Below, one piece after another: positions 25,001-30,049 of a DNA stretch of 30,049 nt. The stretch comes from an uncultured Collinsella sp. (lineage in GTDB: Bacteria; Actinomycetota; Coriobacteriia; Coriobacteriales; Coriobacteriaceae), in the NCBI GenBank assembly GCA_958413765.1, contig CATYVH010000021.1, positions 1-30,049 on the forward strand. The letters are read 5' to 3'. Positions within the stretch are counted from its first letter, which is position 1. Every line of letters begins with the position of its first letter. The notes beneath the pieces are model-generated. The model was not told the origin of the DNA. It saw only the letters and a program-made list of their open reading frames with translations, and searched no databases. The translations under genes were made by a program, and so were the position numbers.

Positions 25001-25439
25001 CGCTGAGGATGCAGACGAGGCGCTCAACGCCAAGATCGCCGCGGCTCACGATGCCGTCGAGCGCGCCGCGTCCGCCAAGGTCGAGCTCGATGCCGCCGCG
25101 GCTGCGACGGATGCCGTAGCACCGGCATACTTGGAGGCGCTTGCAAACTACACCGCCGCCAAGGCCGAGCTCGACCAGGCTATTGCCGAGCTCAACGCCG
25201 AGATTGCTCGCCAAGAGGCCGCCGAACGCGGGAATGGCGAGCAGGCTCAGACCGCTACGCAGGTGACGTACCAGGCCAAACATGCGGTGGCAACAACCGA
25301 GATTGCGACGCAGCAGACGGCGATGCCTGCCACGGGCGATGCGTTCGACTTGCTGGGCGAGGCCTTCGTTATCGGCGGCACGGTCCTGGTAGCCGCCGGT
25401 GTCTTCCTGTCCGATAAACGCCGCCAGTTGATTCGTTAG
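22098..25439 (+). CDS. Sortase-anchored surface protein with CAP domain between Ala-rich coiled coils
   Basis: This 1113-aa protein starts at the ATG at 22098 (GGGAAGGAATCGGCA upstream). It has a basic N-terminus and a hydrophobic signal segment with a likely cleavage after the LAAAA stretch (about residue 45). Residues 70-445 are Ala-rich with heptad-like repeats and form long coiled coil. Residues 448-640 look like a CAP (SCP/PR1) domain: HARQFEVGENVAW, NPFKQWVDQEK and GHYINVINPDYTVTGMG. Residues 670-1070 form a second coiled coil. The end is a sortase signal: MPATG (1076-1080) with a hydrophobic span and KRRQ tail. Predicted role: cell-wall-anchored stalk displaying a CAP module to host or neighbours. 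The Ala-rich parts have internally repetitive DNA. It has its own upstream promoter and probable terminator. Confidence 0.85.
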   Translation: MSKNMNKDMNGKALGKAKAAGRVATVAAATIAMTGGSLLSPLAAAAQDADGVGAAGATAAVMSPRTSAAAAGAGAGAVSAAQKVADLQAAVDAARAKAAAAKADLEASAAPYDAAAVNQQQAQGAYDAARGASDSAASAASAELEKQMGTAQDKADLDVKALEDAQAALDAAKKNLADKDEALTAARKASRDAQSALEAAQAAASDATPEAVAAAQAAAEQAASDLEQAKQQVVDAQAKLSDAQTAATAAAAKQQDAQGKLSAAQQAKATADADVDAAQASYDAAKADLDRAEQGAAGPEYEAAKAKVAAASEALTAAKATQLQREGELAAAEQEVTSAEGEVQTAQQAVAAQQQVATEAQSKLDAAVAAKTAADAALDQAKTDHASALTELADAQAKLSVAKDEKDAVDKALDQAKVQKQQADQAVAQAQAKLDAAQATANASAGNYRQGAIAFFKSVGADDAADIILNCKLASYNKVGEEVDATSLANMKQAVVWLKACNEYRASVGLGELKVTYAMMATAIADANFSDAKIDHARQFEVGENVAWNYGSNPFKQWVDQEKAVFDAAAASLGATGLTGKAAYDFYTAHSSEIDTYAAKHGESVGHYINVINPDYTVTGMGVCTRGTLYGSTQAQTFVYSGQWYKPYNLNPMTVAEYEAALNAWCDSLANPEQGVDAARNELAAAQGVANDAGNKVDAASQTAAAKQAQVERAAADVDIATAKVSEAQAAVEQKQAAANAAARAVSDARADLSAANAAVAAAQDAVAAKSGELDVARGKVAAAKRALDAARTGVGDKQDALATAQNELAAYSADIAAAQRAFDAASSALEGARANQREAEAEFAVAQGNADQAAIDAAAAQSELDMAQLAASDASAAAATAQAKSDAAAARASQLKNAAAALAQAAEDKAAADAALDAAEVAVSDAEYDLVEADDAVADAAATRDASAAAVVRLRRINLSEAIANGSAEDADEALNAKIAAAHDAVERAASAKVELDAAAAATDAVAPAYLEALANYTAAKAELDQAIAELNAEIARQEAAERGNGEQAQTATQVTYQAKHAVATTEIATQQTAMPATGDAFDLLGEAFVIGGTVLVAAGVFLSDKRRQLIR

Positions 25440-25499
25440 GGACAGAAGGGACTGCGGGTCATTTTCGGCGCGTACCGGGGGGGGGTGATGAGGCTCCAT

Positions 25500-25523
25500 G
25501 CGGCGCGCGCCGCCTTGTTCTTT
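25500..25523 (+). terminator. GC palindrome with T-rich tail
   Basis: A perfect 14-bp GC palindrome (25500-25513) is followed by CTTGTTCTTT, 60 bp after the surface protein stop and 23 bp before the next start. The tail is not a pure T-run and the stem has almost no loop, so this is a weak call. A run of nine G lies at 25477-25485. Confidence 0.4.
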
Positions 25524-25545
25524 AAGAGCGATTAAGGAGGGACAT

Positions 25546-25911
25546 ATGCAAATTAGGGGAGAGGCCGCGATCGTCTGTGGATTCATGGCGGGCCTGGCAA
25601 CGGGGCTGCTGTTCGATGGATGTTTCGACAGCTATATCAATCGGTTCTGCGATTCTGGTTTTTCGAGAGGCAAGCCTTGGAAAACAGCGTCGGCTCATCG
25701 AGAAGCGACCGCGCCCATCGAGCCCCGCAGTGTGGATACCTCAAAAATCAAGGTAACCGTCACCAAGAACGGCAAGATTTACCACCGTTCTGCGGGATGC
25801 AAAAACTTGTCCCGAAACGCCATTAAAACGAGCGTGCCATTGGCAACCGCGCTCAAACGAGGCAAGATACCCTGCCCAACATGCTGTTCGCCAACAGTGT
25901 GCTCGATCTAG
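25546..25911 (+). CDS. Small membrane-tethered protein with Cys/His metal-binding-like motif
   Basis: This 121-aa protein was assigned the ATG at 25546 after AAGGAGGGACAT; the upstream in-frame ATG at 25498 lies in the palindrome. An N-terminal hydrophobic helix (about residues 6-24) suggests membrane anchoring, with the rest outside. The C-terminal half has VTKNGKIYHRSAGCKNLSRN, then a LATALKRGKIPCPTC run. YHxxxCxxL followed by A...GxxPCxxC is a common small motif in secreted and membrane-associated bacterial proteins, probably metal-binding. The role is not inferable. It may be co-transcribed with nothing: the next gene is 129 bp away. Confidence 0.7.
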   Translation: MQIRGEAAIVCGFMAGLATGLLFDGCFDSYINRFCDSGFSRGKPWKTASAHREATAPIEPRSVDTSKIKVTVTKNGKIYHRSAGCKNLSRNAIKTSVPLATALKRGKIPCPTCCSPTVCSI

Positions 25912-26040
25912 TTTTTTGGGTGTTTGGCCCGTTTGGATGGAAGAACGAGGGGTAAGCCCTAAGGGGTGTAGATATCGAGGCCTGCCTGCAATTTCTGCCA
26001 TCGATTTGTCTAGAGTCGCACAGCACGGAGGTGCCGCTTA

Positions 26041-26757
26041 ATGTCCATTTTCGTTACCGGAGACGTTCACGGTGTTGCCGAGTACGGGGCGAGCCGCTTC
26101 TCGTCGCGCGTTTGGCCATTGGGCCGTACGCTGACGCGCGATGACGTGGTGATCGTTGCCGGCGACTTTGGCTTTATATGGAGTGGCTCAAACACCGACA
26201 AATACTGGCTCGACTGGTTTGAGTCCAAGCCCTGGACTACGTGTTTTGTCGACGGCAATCACGAGAACTATCATCTGCTGGCGGGGCTGCCGATCCGAGA
26301 GTGGAACGGGGGCCTCGTTCACGAGGCTCGCCCGCATGTGCTGCACCTGATGCGCGGAGAGGTGTTCGACATCGCGGGGAACACGGTGCTCGCCATGGGT
26401 GGCGCCGCGAGCCATGACAAACAGTGGCGCCGGGAGGGAAAGACGTGGTGGCCCGAGGAAATGCCGAGTGAGAGCGAGATGGAATACTGTCGCGCCTCGC
26501 TCGATCGTGTGGGCTGGAAGGTCGACTATGTTGTGACTCACGAGGCGCCGGTCGATTTGGCAGACGAGCTGTGCATGGAGTGCAATCGCGAGTTCTACGA
26601 CGATTCGCTGCAGGCCTTTTTGGGCGAGCTCGACGGGCGACTCGACTACCGCACCTGGTTCTTTGGCCATTACCATGACGATGAATGGCGCGACGACAAG
26701 CATCGCCTGATCTACCAAGATATCGTGCCGATTGAGGCGCGATGCACCGATGAGTAG
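26041..26757 (+). CDS. Calcineurin-like metallophosphoesterase 1
   Basis: This 238-aa protein has an ATG behind GGAGGTG. Phosphoesterase motifs are clear: GDVHG (Asp8, His10), GDFGFIW, DGNHEN, a later TH (VVTHEAP) and GHYHDD. These form the two-metal site of the calcineurin-like fold. It is closely related to the third gene of the trio (27441-28166): both share MGGA.S.DK..R, WWP.E.P.E and LD.VGWKVDYV.TH. Substrate cannot be told from sequence; phosphodiesters or phosphoproteins are typical for this family. Spacing to the next gene is 48 bp. Confidence 0.85.
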   Translation: MSIFVTGDVHGVAEYGASRFSSRVWPLGRTLTRDDVVIVAGDFGFIWSGSNTDKYWLDWFESKPWTTCFVDGNHENYHLLAGLPIREWNGGLVHEARPHVLHLMRGEVFDIAGNTVLAMGGAASHDKQWRREGKTWWPEEMPSESEMEYCRASLDRVGWKVDYVVTHEAPVDLADELCMECNREFYDDSLQAFLGELDGRLDYRTWFFGHYHDDEWRDDKHRLIYQDIVPIEARCTDE

Positions 26758-26805
26758 GGTGGGGCGGCGAGTGGAAATTCTGGGCAACAGCGTTAGGAGG
26801 TTCCC

Positions 26806-27444
26806 ATGATCTGGTTTACCAGCGATACCCACTTTGGACACGAGAACATGCTGCGGCTCGCCGACAGGCCTTGGTCGACTGGTGCGCAGATGAACGACGC
26901 CATGGTCGCCAACATTAATAGCAAGGTCGCTTTGGACGACGAGCTTTATATTCTGGGCGACTTCAGCTTTAAGATGACGGTGCAAGACGCCTACGAGCTG
27001 CGTAAGAGCATTGCATGCAAGCACGTCCATCTGCTGCCTGGCAACCACGACAAAGACTGGACGCAGCCTGCGGTGGCGGATGCTTTTATCGTCGAGCCGC
27101 CCATTTGTGTGCTCAAGATCGACCGCCAAAAAATCGTGCTGAGCCACTATCCCATGGTCGACTGGCAAGGCATGTCGCACGGCGGCTGGCATCTTCACGG
27201 ACATATCCACAGCTGCGGCGGCGCGTACAACACGTTCAACCTTAGGCAGGGGCTGCTGCGCTATGACGTGGGCGTGGACGCCAACGGCTACGCCCCGGTG
27301 AGCCTGGAGGAGCTCAAGTCGTGGTTTGCGCAGGTCGACGAGCCGGCGTGTTGCGTTAAATGGCCGTGGTGGGTCAACGCCACGGGCGACGAGCAGATCG
27401 AGCACGATCTCGAAGCCTATAAGAGGGAAGTGGTGATCCGATGA
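26806..27444 (+). CDS. Calcineurin-like metallophosphoesterase 2
   Basis: This 212-aa protein has an ATG behind TTAGGAGGTTCCC. The motifs SDTHFGHEN (Asp7, His9), GDFSF, PGNHDKDW, LSHYPM and HGHIHS match the shorter COG4186-like branch of the calcineurin family, which differs from its two flanking neighbours. It lies between two paralogues and overlaps the third by four bases (ATGA), so it is translationally coupled to it. Substrate unknown. Confidence 0.85.
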   Translation: MIWFTSDTHFGHENMLRLADRPWSTGAQMNDAMVANINSKVALDDELYILGDFSFKMTVQDAYELRKSIACKHVHLLPGNHDKDWTQPAVADAFIVEPPICVLKIDRQKIVLSHYPMVDWQGMSHGGWHLHGHIHSCGGAYNTFNLRQGLLRYDVGVDANGYAPVSLEELKSWFAQVDEPACCVKWPWWVNATGDEQIEHDLEAYKREVVIR

Positions 27445-28166
27445 CGGTTTATGTGACGGGTGATGTCCACGGTGGCATCGACATGCAAAAGCTCCGCGAC
27501 TGGGAGCTTGGGGATAGTCTGACGAGCGACGACTATCTGATTATCGCGGGAGACTTTGGCTTTCCGTGGGATTTTTCTGCCGAGGAATGCGCCGATATCG
27601 CCTGGCTGGAGTCGCGCCCCTATACCGTGCTGTTCGTCGACGGCAACCACGAACGCTACGACCATTGGGCGGAGCGCCCCCTGGAGTTGTGGCACGGTGG
27701 ACTGACGCAACGCCTGTCGGACACCTCGCCTATACGGCGCCTGACGCGCGGCGAGGTTTTTGAGCTCGGTGGGTCGACGATCTTTACCATGGGCGGCGCC
27801 ACGAGTGTGGACAAGGAATACCGCATCCCGTATTCCAGCTGGTGGCCGCAGGAGCTGCCGGGCGAGCGCAACTTTGAGGAGGCGCGGGCAAAGCTCGATA
27901 GCGTGGGCTGGAAGGTCGACTACGTGATCACCCACACCTGCTCCACGCGCATGCTCTCGCCCACGCTCTATCCGGCACCTGGCTGGAATTATCCAGCTGT
28001 CGATCGGCTTACGGCATTTTTCGACGAGCTGGAAGATCGCTTGGACTACAAGCGCTGGTACTACGGGCATTTTCATCGGGATGCCAACCCGGCCGAGCGC
28101 CACACCGTGCTCTACGACTGCATCGTTCGCCTGGGCGACGAACTCCAGCCCTGGGATGTTGCGTAG
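27441..28166 (+). CDS. Calcineurin-like metallophosphoesterase 3
   Basis: This 241-aa protein starts with an ATG overlapping the previous stop (ATGA). Motifs GDVHGG (Asp8, His10), GDFGFPWD, DGNHERYD, VITHTCS and YGHFHRD build the metal site. It is the paralogue of the first gene of the trio (26041) but has a changed region after the TH motif (THTCSTRMLSPTLYPAPGW), where the first has THEAPVDLADEL, so the substrate pocket may differ. Gene order MPE1-MPE2-MPE3 suggests duplication around or into a pre-existing pair. Followed by a long inverted repeat. Confidence 0.85.
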   Translation: MTVYVTGDVHGGIDMQKLRDWELGDSLTSDDYLIIAGDFGFPWDFSAEECADIAWLESRPYTVLFVDGNHERYDHWAERPLELWHGGLTQRLSDTSPIRRLTRGEVFELGGSTIFTMGGATSVDKEYRIPYSSWWPQELPGERNFEEARAKLDSVGWKVDYVITHTCSTRMLSPTLYPAPGWNYPAVDRLTAFFDELEDRLDYKRWYYGHFHRDANPAERHTVLYDCIVRLGDELQPWDVA

Positions 28167-28193
28167 GGGCAGGCATAGCGAGCTCTTCGTATG

Positions 28194-28256
28194 ATGCCTT
28201 GGGTAGTTACCCTACATTTTGGCAATAGTCATTATCTGTAGGGTAACTTAAGGCAT
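28194..28256. repeat. Long inverted repeat between convergent genes
   Basis: The left arm (28194-28216, ATGCCTT then AGTTACCCTACA) and right arm (28237-28256, TGTAGGGTAACT then AAGGCAT) pair over 19 bases with a 3-nt bulge, around a 20-nt loop. It lies between convergent genes ending at 28166 and 28288. A bidirectional terminator is likely; a remnant of a small mobile element is possible, but no target-site duplication was identified. Confidence 0.6.
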
Positions 28257-28287
28257 ACTGGGAGCTGGAGGAGATGCTGCTGGCGGT

Positions 28288-28761
28288 CTAGAGTTTCAAC
28301 GCCATTCGGTTGGTGCCGGGTAGGGCTGCAAAGCCGAAATGCGCATAGAACGCTGCCGCCTCATCATCTACTGGATCGACAACCAAAGCTCGCGCTCCCG
28401 CTAGGGCAGAAATTTTCAAGGCGTTTTCGATGGCATCTTTGAGCAACGATGCTCCCAGACCAAGCCCCTTGAATTTCTCATCAACCCCCATCATTCCAAG
28501 CAACACTGCGGGAACTTGGGAGGGGGAGTTCCGAACGAACCATCCTCCGTCAACATTTTCGCGAGCTACGGAGTGCGTACATAGCGTATAGAACCCGGCG
28601 ACTGCGCCGTCGTAATACGATGCGTATATAACCGCCGACCCTCTTCTTCGCGCCGAGGCTGATCTGTTTTTAGCCCATCCGTCTACAAGGGTATTACCGC
28701 AGTGGAAAGCCTCGATGCCTTGACCAACGGGGAGTTGAACGGGCTTGGTAAACGTGCTCAT
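28288..28761 (-). CDS. GNAT acetyltransferase toxin (TacT-like)
   Basis: This 157-aa protein has an ATG at 28761 overlapping the antitoxin stop (ATGA); the TTG at 28767 is in frame but less likely. The acetyl-CoA binding motif is visible in LLGMMGVDEKFKGLGLGASLLKDA, and the catalytic Tyr is likely the Tyr of AFYAHFGF. Proteins with this layout paired with a DUF1778 antitoxin acetylate the amino group of aminoacyl-tRNA and block translation. The region DGWAKNRSASARRRG resembles the toxin N-terminus. Classic antitoxin-toxin order with four-base overlap supports translational coupling. Confidence 0.85.
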   Translation of the reverse strand: MSTFTKPVQLPVGQGIEAFHCGNTLVDGWAKNRSASARRRGSAVIYASYYDGAVAGFYTLCTHSVARENVDGGWFVRNSPSQVPAVLLGMMGVDEKFKGLGLGASLLKDAIENALKISALAGARALVVDPVDDEAAAFYAHFGFAALPGTNRMALKL

Positions 28762-29024
28762 TCCCAAATCGCTTTACGGTCGAGCAACGCTTTTGCGGCT
28801 TGGGGCATGGGTGAGTCGAGCATTTCGCAAAATGCATCAAAACCATCAGGAGAAAGATAGGTTGTTGACGCCTCGGCGATGTCACGTGCGGAGCTCTCGT
28901 CAAGGTGAGCCGTGGCCCATTGGGTGAGAGTTTGCCCGCGCAAGGCCGCGGCGCGCTCGTAAGTAAGGCGTTGACGCTCGGTCAGCCTTAGATCCATACG
29001 GCGCTGTTTCTCAATCGTTGGCAT
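28758..29024 (-). CDS. DUF1778 antitoxin (TacA-like)
   Basis: This 88-aa protein starts at the ATG at 29024 behind AAAGGAGG. The N-terminal half (RRMDLRLTERQRLTYERAAALRG and TLTQWATAHLDES) is a ribbon-helix-helix DNA-binding domain typical of DUF1778. The C-terminal part (about residues 55-88) would wrap the acetyltransferase toxin. It represses its own operon, as known for TacA-type antitoxins; a matching palindrome lies in its promoter. Confidence 0.85.
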   Translation of the reverse strand: MPTIEKQRRMDLRLTERQRLTYERAAALRGQTLTQWATAHLDESSARDIAEASTTYLSPDGFDAFCEMLDSPMPQAAKALLDRKAIWE

Positions 29025-29044
29025 GGTAAAACCTCCTTTGCATC

Positions 29045-29073
29045 ATTGTACGGAACTATTCCGTACATAACAA
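29045..29073 (-). promoter_or_regulatory. Toxin-antitoxin promoter with embedded palindromic operator
   Basis: On the minus strand -35 TTGTTA (29068-29073) and -10 TACAAT (29045-29050) are 17 bp apart. A perfect palindrome with arms TGTACGGAA (29047-29055) and TTCCGTACA (29059-29067), spaced by 3 bases, fills the spacer. It fits the operator of the ribbon-helix-helix antitoxin and would block RNA polymerase when bound. Confidence 0.8.
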
Positions 29074-29128
29074 GATACAGAATTACGCACTCGTCGGGGG
29101 GGGGTAGTGAAGGGGGCAGGGCGTTTGG

Positions 29129-30049
29129 CTACTCGGCCGTTATGGTGATGTTTTCCCGGTGCGCGCGGATAACATCCCAGCTAAAGTGCTCGGCCAGCTC
29201 CTCGGCCGCGCGCGGTGCGGTGTCCGGCGTGATGCCCGTTTGTCCGGCGAGCCAGCCCAGCAGCGCTTCGGGCGTGCCAAAGCGGGCGCGGAGTTCGCCC
29301 AGGTCCAGATCGCGATCACGCTTGGAAAGGCGGCGGCCGTCCGGCGACATGAGCAGCGGAATGTGCGCGTAGTGCGGCGTGGCAAGTCCCAGCAGATGCT
29401 GCAGGTAGATCTGGCGGGGCGTGGAGCCCAGCAGGTCGCATCCGCGCACGATCTCGGTGACGCCCATGGCGGCGTCGTCGACCACCACGGCTAGCTGATA
29501 GGCAAAAACGCCGTCGCTGCGGCGGACCAAAAAGTCGCCGCACTCGGTGGCGAGCGCTTCGCATTGGGCCCCGTACGTGCGGTCTACAAACTCGACCACG
29601 TCGTCGGCGAGGTCATCGACGGTGGGCACGCGCAGGCGCGTGGCCGGGGCGCGCAGGGCGCTGCGGCGGGCAACCTCCTCGGCAGAAAGGCCTCGGCAGG
29701 CGCCGCGGTAGATAGGCGTGCCGTCGCTGGCGTGCGGCGCGCTCGCGGCGTGGAGCTCGGCGCGCGTGCAAAAGCAGGGATAGGTGAGGCCGGCGTCTTG
29801 CAGCCGGCGCAAGGCGGCTTCGTACAGGTCTAGGCGATCATGCTGGTAGTAGGGGCCTTCGTCCCACTCGAGACCCAGCCAGGCCAGGTCGTCGATCAAC
29901 TGGGCCGCAAGTTCGGGACGCTTGCAGCGATCGTCCAGGTCCTCGATGCGCAACACGATACTGCCGCCCTGGCTGCGGGCCGAAAGCCACGCGCACAGGC
30001 AGCTGAACACGTTGCCCAGGTGCATGCGGCCCGAGGGCGACGGGGCAAA
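29129..30049 (-). CDS. gluQRS: Glutamyl-Q tRNA(Asp) synthetase, 5' end beyond window
   Basis: The frame is open to the window edge; the first visible residues give FAPSPSGRMHLGN, the class I HIGH-type signature, so only a few codons are missing. The KMSKS equivalent is RRLSKRDRD. A zinc site CFC (in YPCFCTRAEL) with YRGAC downstream is typical of GluQ-RS, and the protein lacks the C-terminal anticodon-binding domain of GluRS (about 300 residues only). The enzyme activates glutamate and attaches it to queuosine at the wobble position of tRNA(Asp). A housekeeping gene; it marks ordinary chromosome at the right edge. Ends 105 bp beyond the toxin-antitoxin start region, on the same strand. Confidence 0.9.
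   Translation of the reverse strand, partial: FAPSPSGRMHLGNVFSCLCAWLSARSQGGSIVLRIEDLDDRCKRPELAAQLIDDLAWLGLEWDEGPYYQHDRLDLYEAALRRLQDAGLTYPCFCTRAELHAASAPHASDGTPIYRGACRGLSAEEVARRSALRAPATRLRVPTVDDLADDVVEFVDRTYGAQCEALATECGDFLVRRSDGVFAYQLAVVVDDAAMGVTEIVRGCDLLGSTPRQIYLQHLLGLATPHYAHIPLLMSPDGRRLSKRDRDLDLGELRARFGTPEALLGWLAGQTGITPDTAPRAAEELAEHFSWDVIRAHRENITITAE

Noticed and set aside
22340..25200. Possible tandem repeat or CRISPR-like array in the surface gene
   Set aside because: The repetition comes from Ala-rich heptads in coding DNA; units vary in length and have no constant spacer pattern.
24198..25586. Minus-strand frame of about 460 codons opposite the surface protein
   Set aside because: Antisense of Ala-rich coiled-coil DNA gives Gly/Arg/Leu/Cys-rich translation with no independent support.
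26188..27405. Minus-strand frame opposite the metallophosphoesterases
   Set aside because: Sense frames carry complete catalytic motifs and ribosome sites.

Overview
The window is high-G+C, densely packed actinobacterial-type DNA. My best guess is a Collinsella-like coriobacterium. That guess rests on codon bias, the sortase-anchored surface protein and the general gene style; I saw no rRNA or other phylogenetic marker. No tRNA, rRNA, insertion sequence or CRISPR array was found.

Left edge (1-2788): the C-terminal part of a large SF2 helicase of restriction type, followed by an AT-richer gene that looks like a PD-(D/E)XK nuclease. Together they look like a restriction-type defence unit.

2929-10868: a three-gene module present twice in tandem. 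Each copy has a minus-strand zinc-ribbon protein of about 720-740 aa, a divergent small helical protein ending in Ile-Ala-Cys, and a polytopic membrane protein. A third, decayed copy of the small gene's 3' end survives at 10178-10222, next to a pair of 33-nt hairpin repeats and an acidic protein of unknown function. 10941-12584 (minus) is an orphan protein with a type I restriction specificity-like C-terminus.

12854-21665: the most interesting stretch. Two membrane proteins and a ClpX-like AAA+ unfoldase (no zinc domain, new C-terminal domain) precede a 1316-aa helicase with a C-terminal PD-(D/E)XK nuclease. The helicase gene overlaps a 642-aa protein whose C-terminal half looks like a short, catalytically dead prokaryotic Argonaute (MID-PIWI). 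The last pair matches the architecture of the DdmDE plasmid-elimination system. The proposal is a divergent actinobacterial DdmDE-like locus, possibly with an unfoldase accessory.

21666-30049: a strong sigma70-type promoter and a small ORF, then a 1113-aa sortase-anchored protein with a CAP domain set between Ala-rich coiled coils. Next come a small membrane-tethered Cys-motif protein, three consecutive metallophosphoesterase genes, a DUF1778/GNAT (TacAT-type) toxin-antitoxin pair on the minus strand with a perfect palindromic operator inside its promoter, and the 5'-truncated glutamyl-Q tRNA(Asp) synthetase gene. The right end (from about 22 kb) looks like ordinary chromosome. The left 21.7 kb reads like a defence or accessory island.
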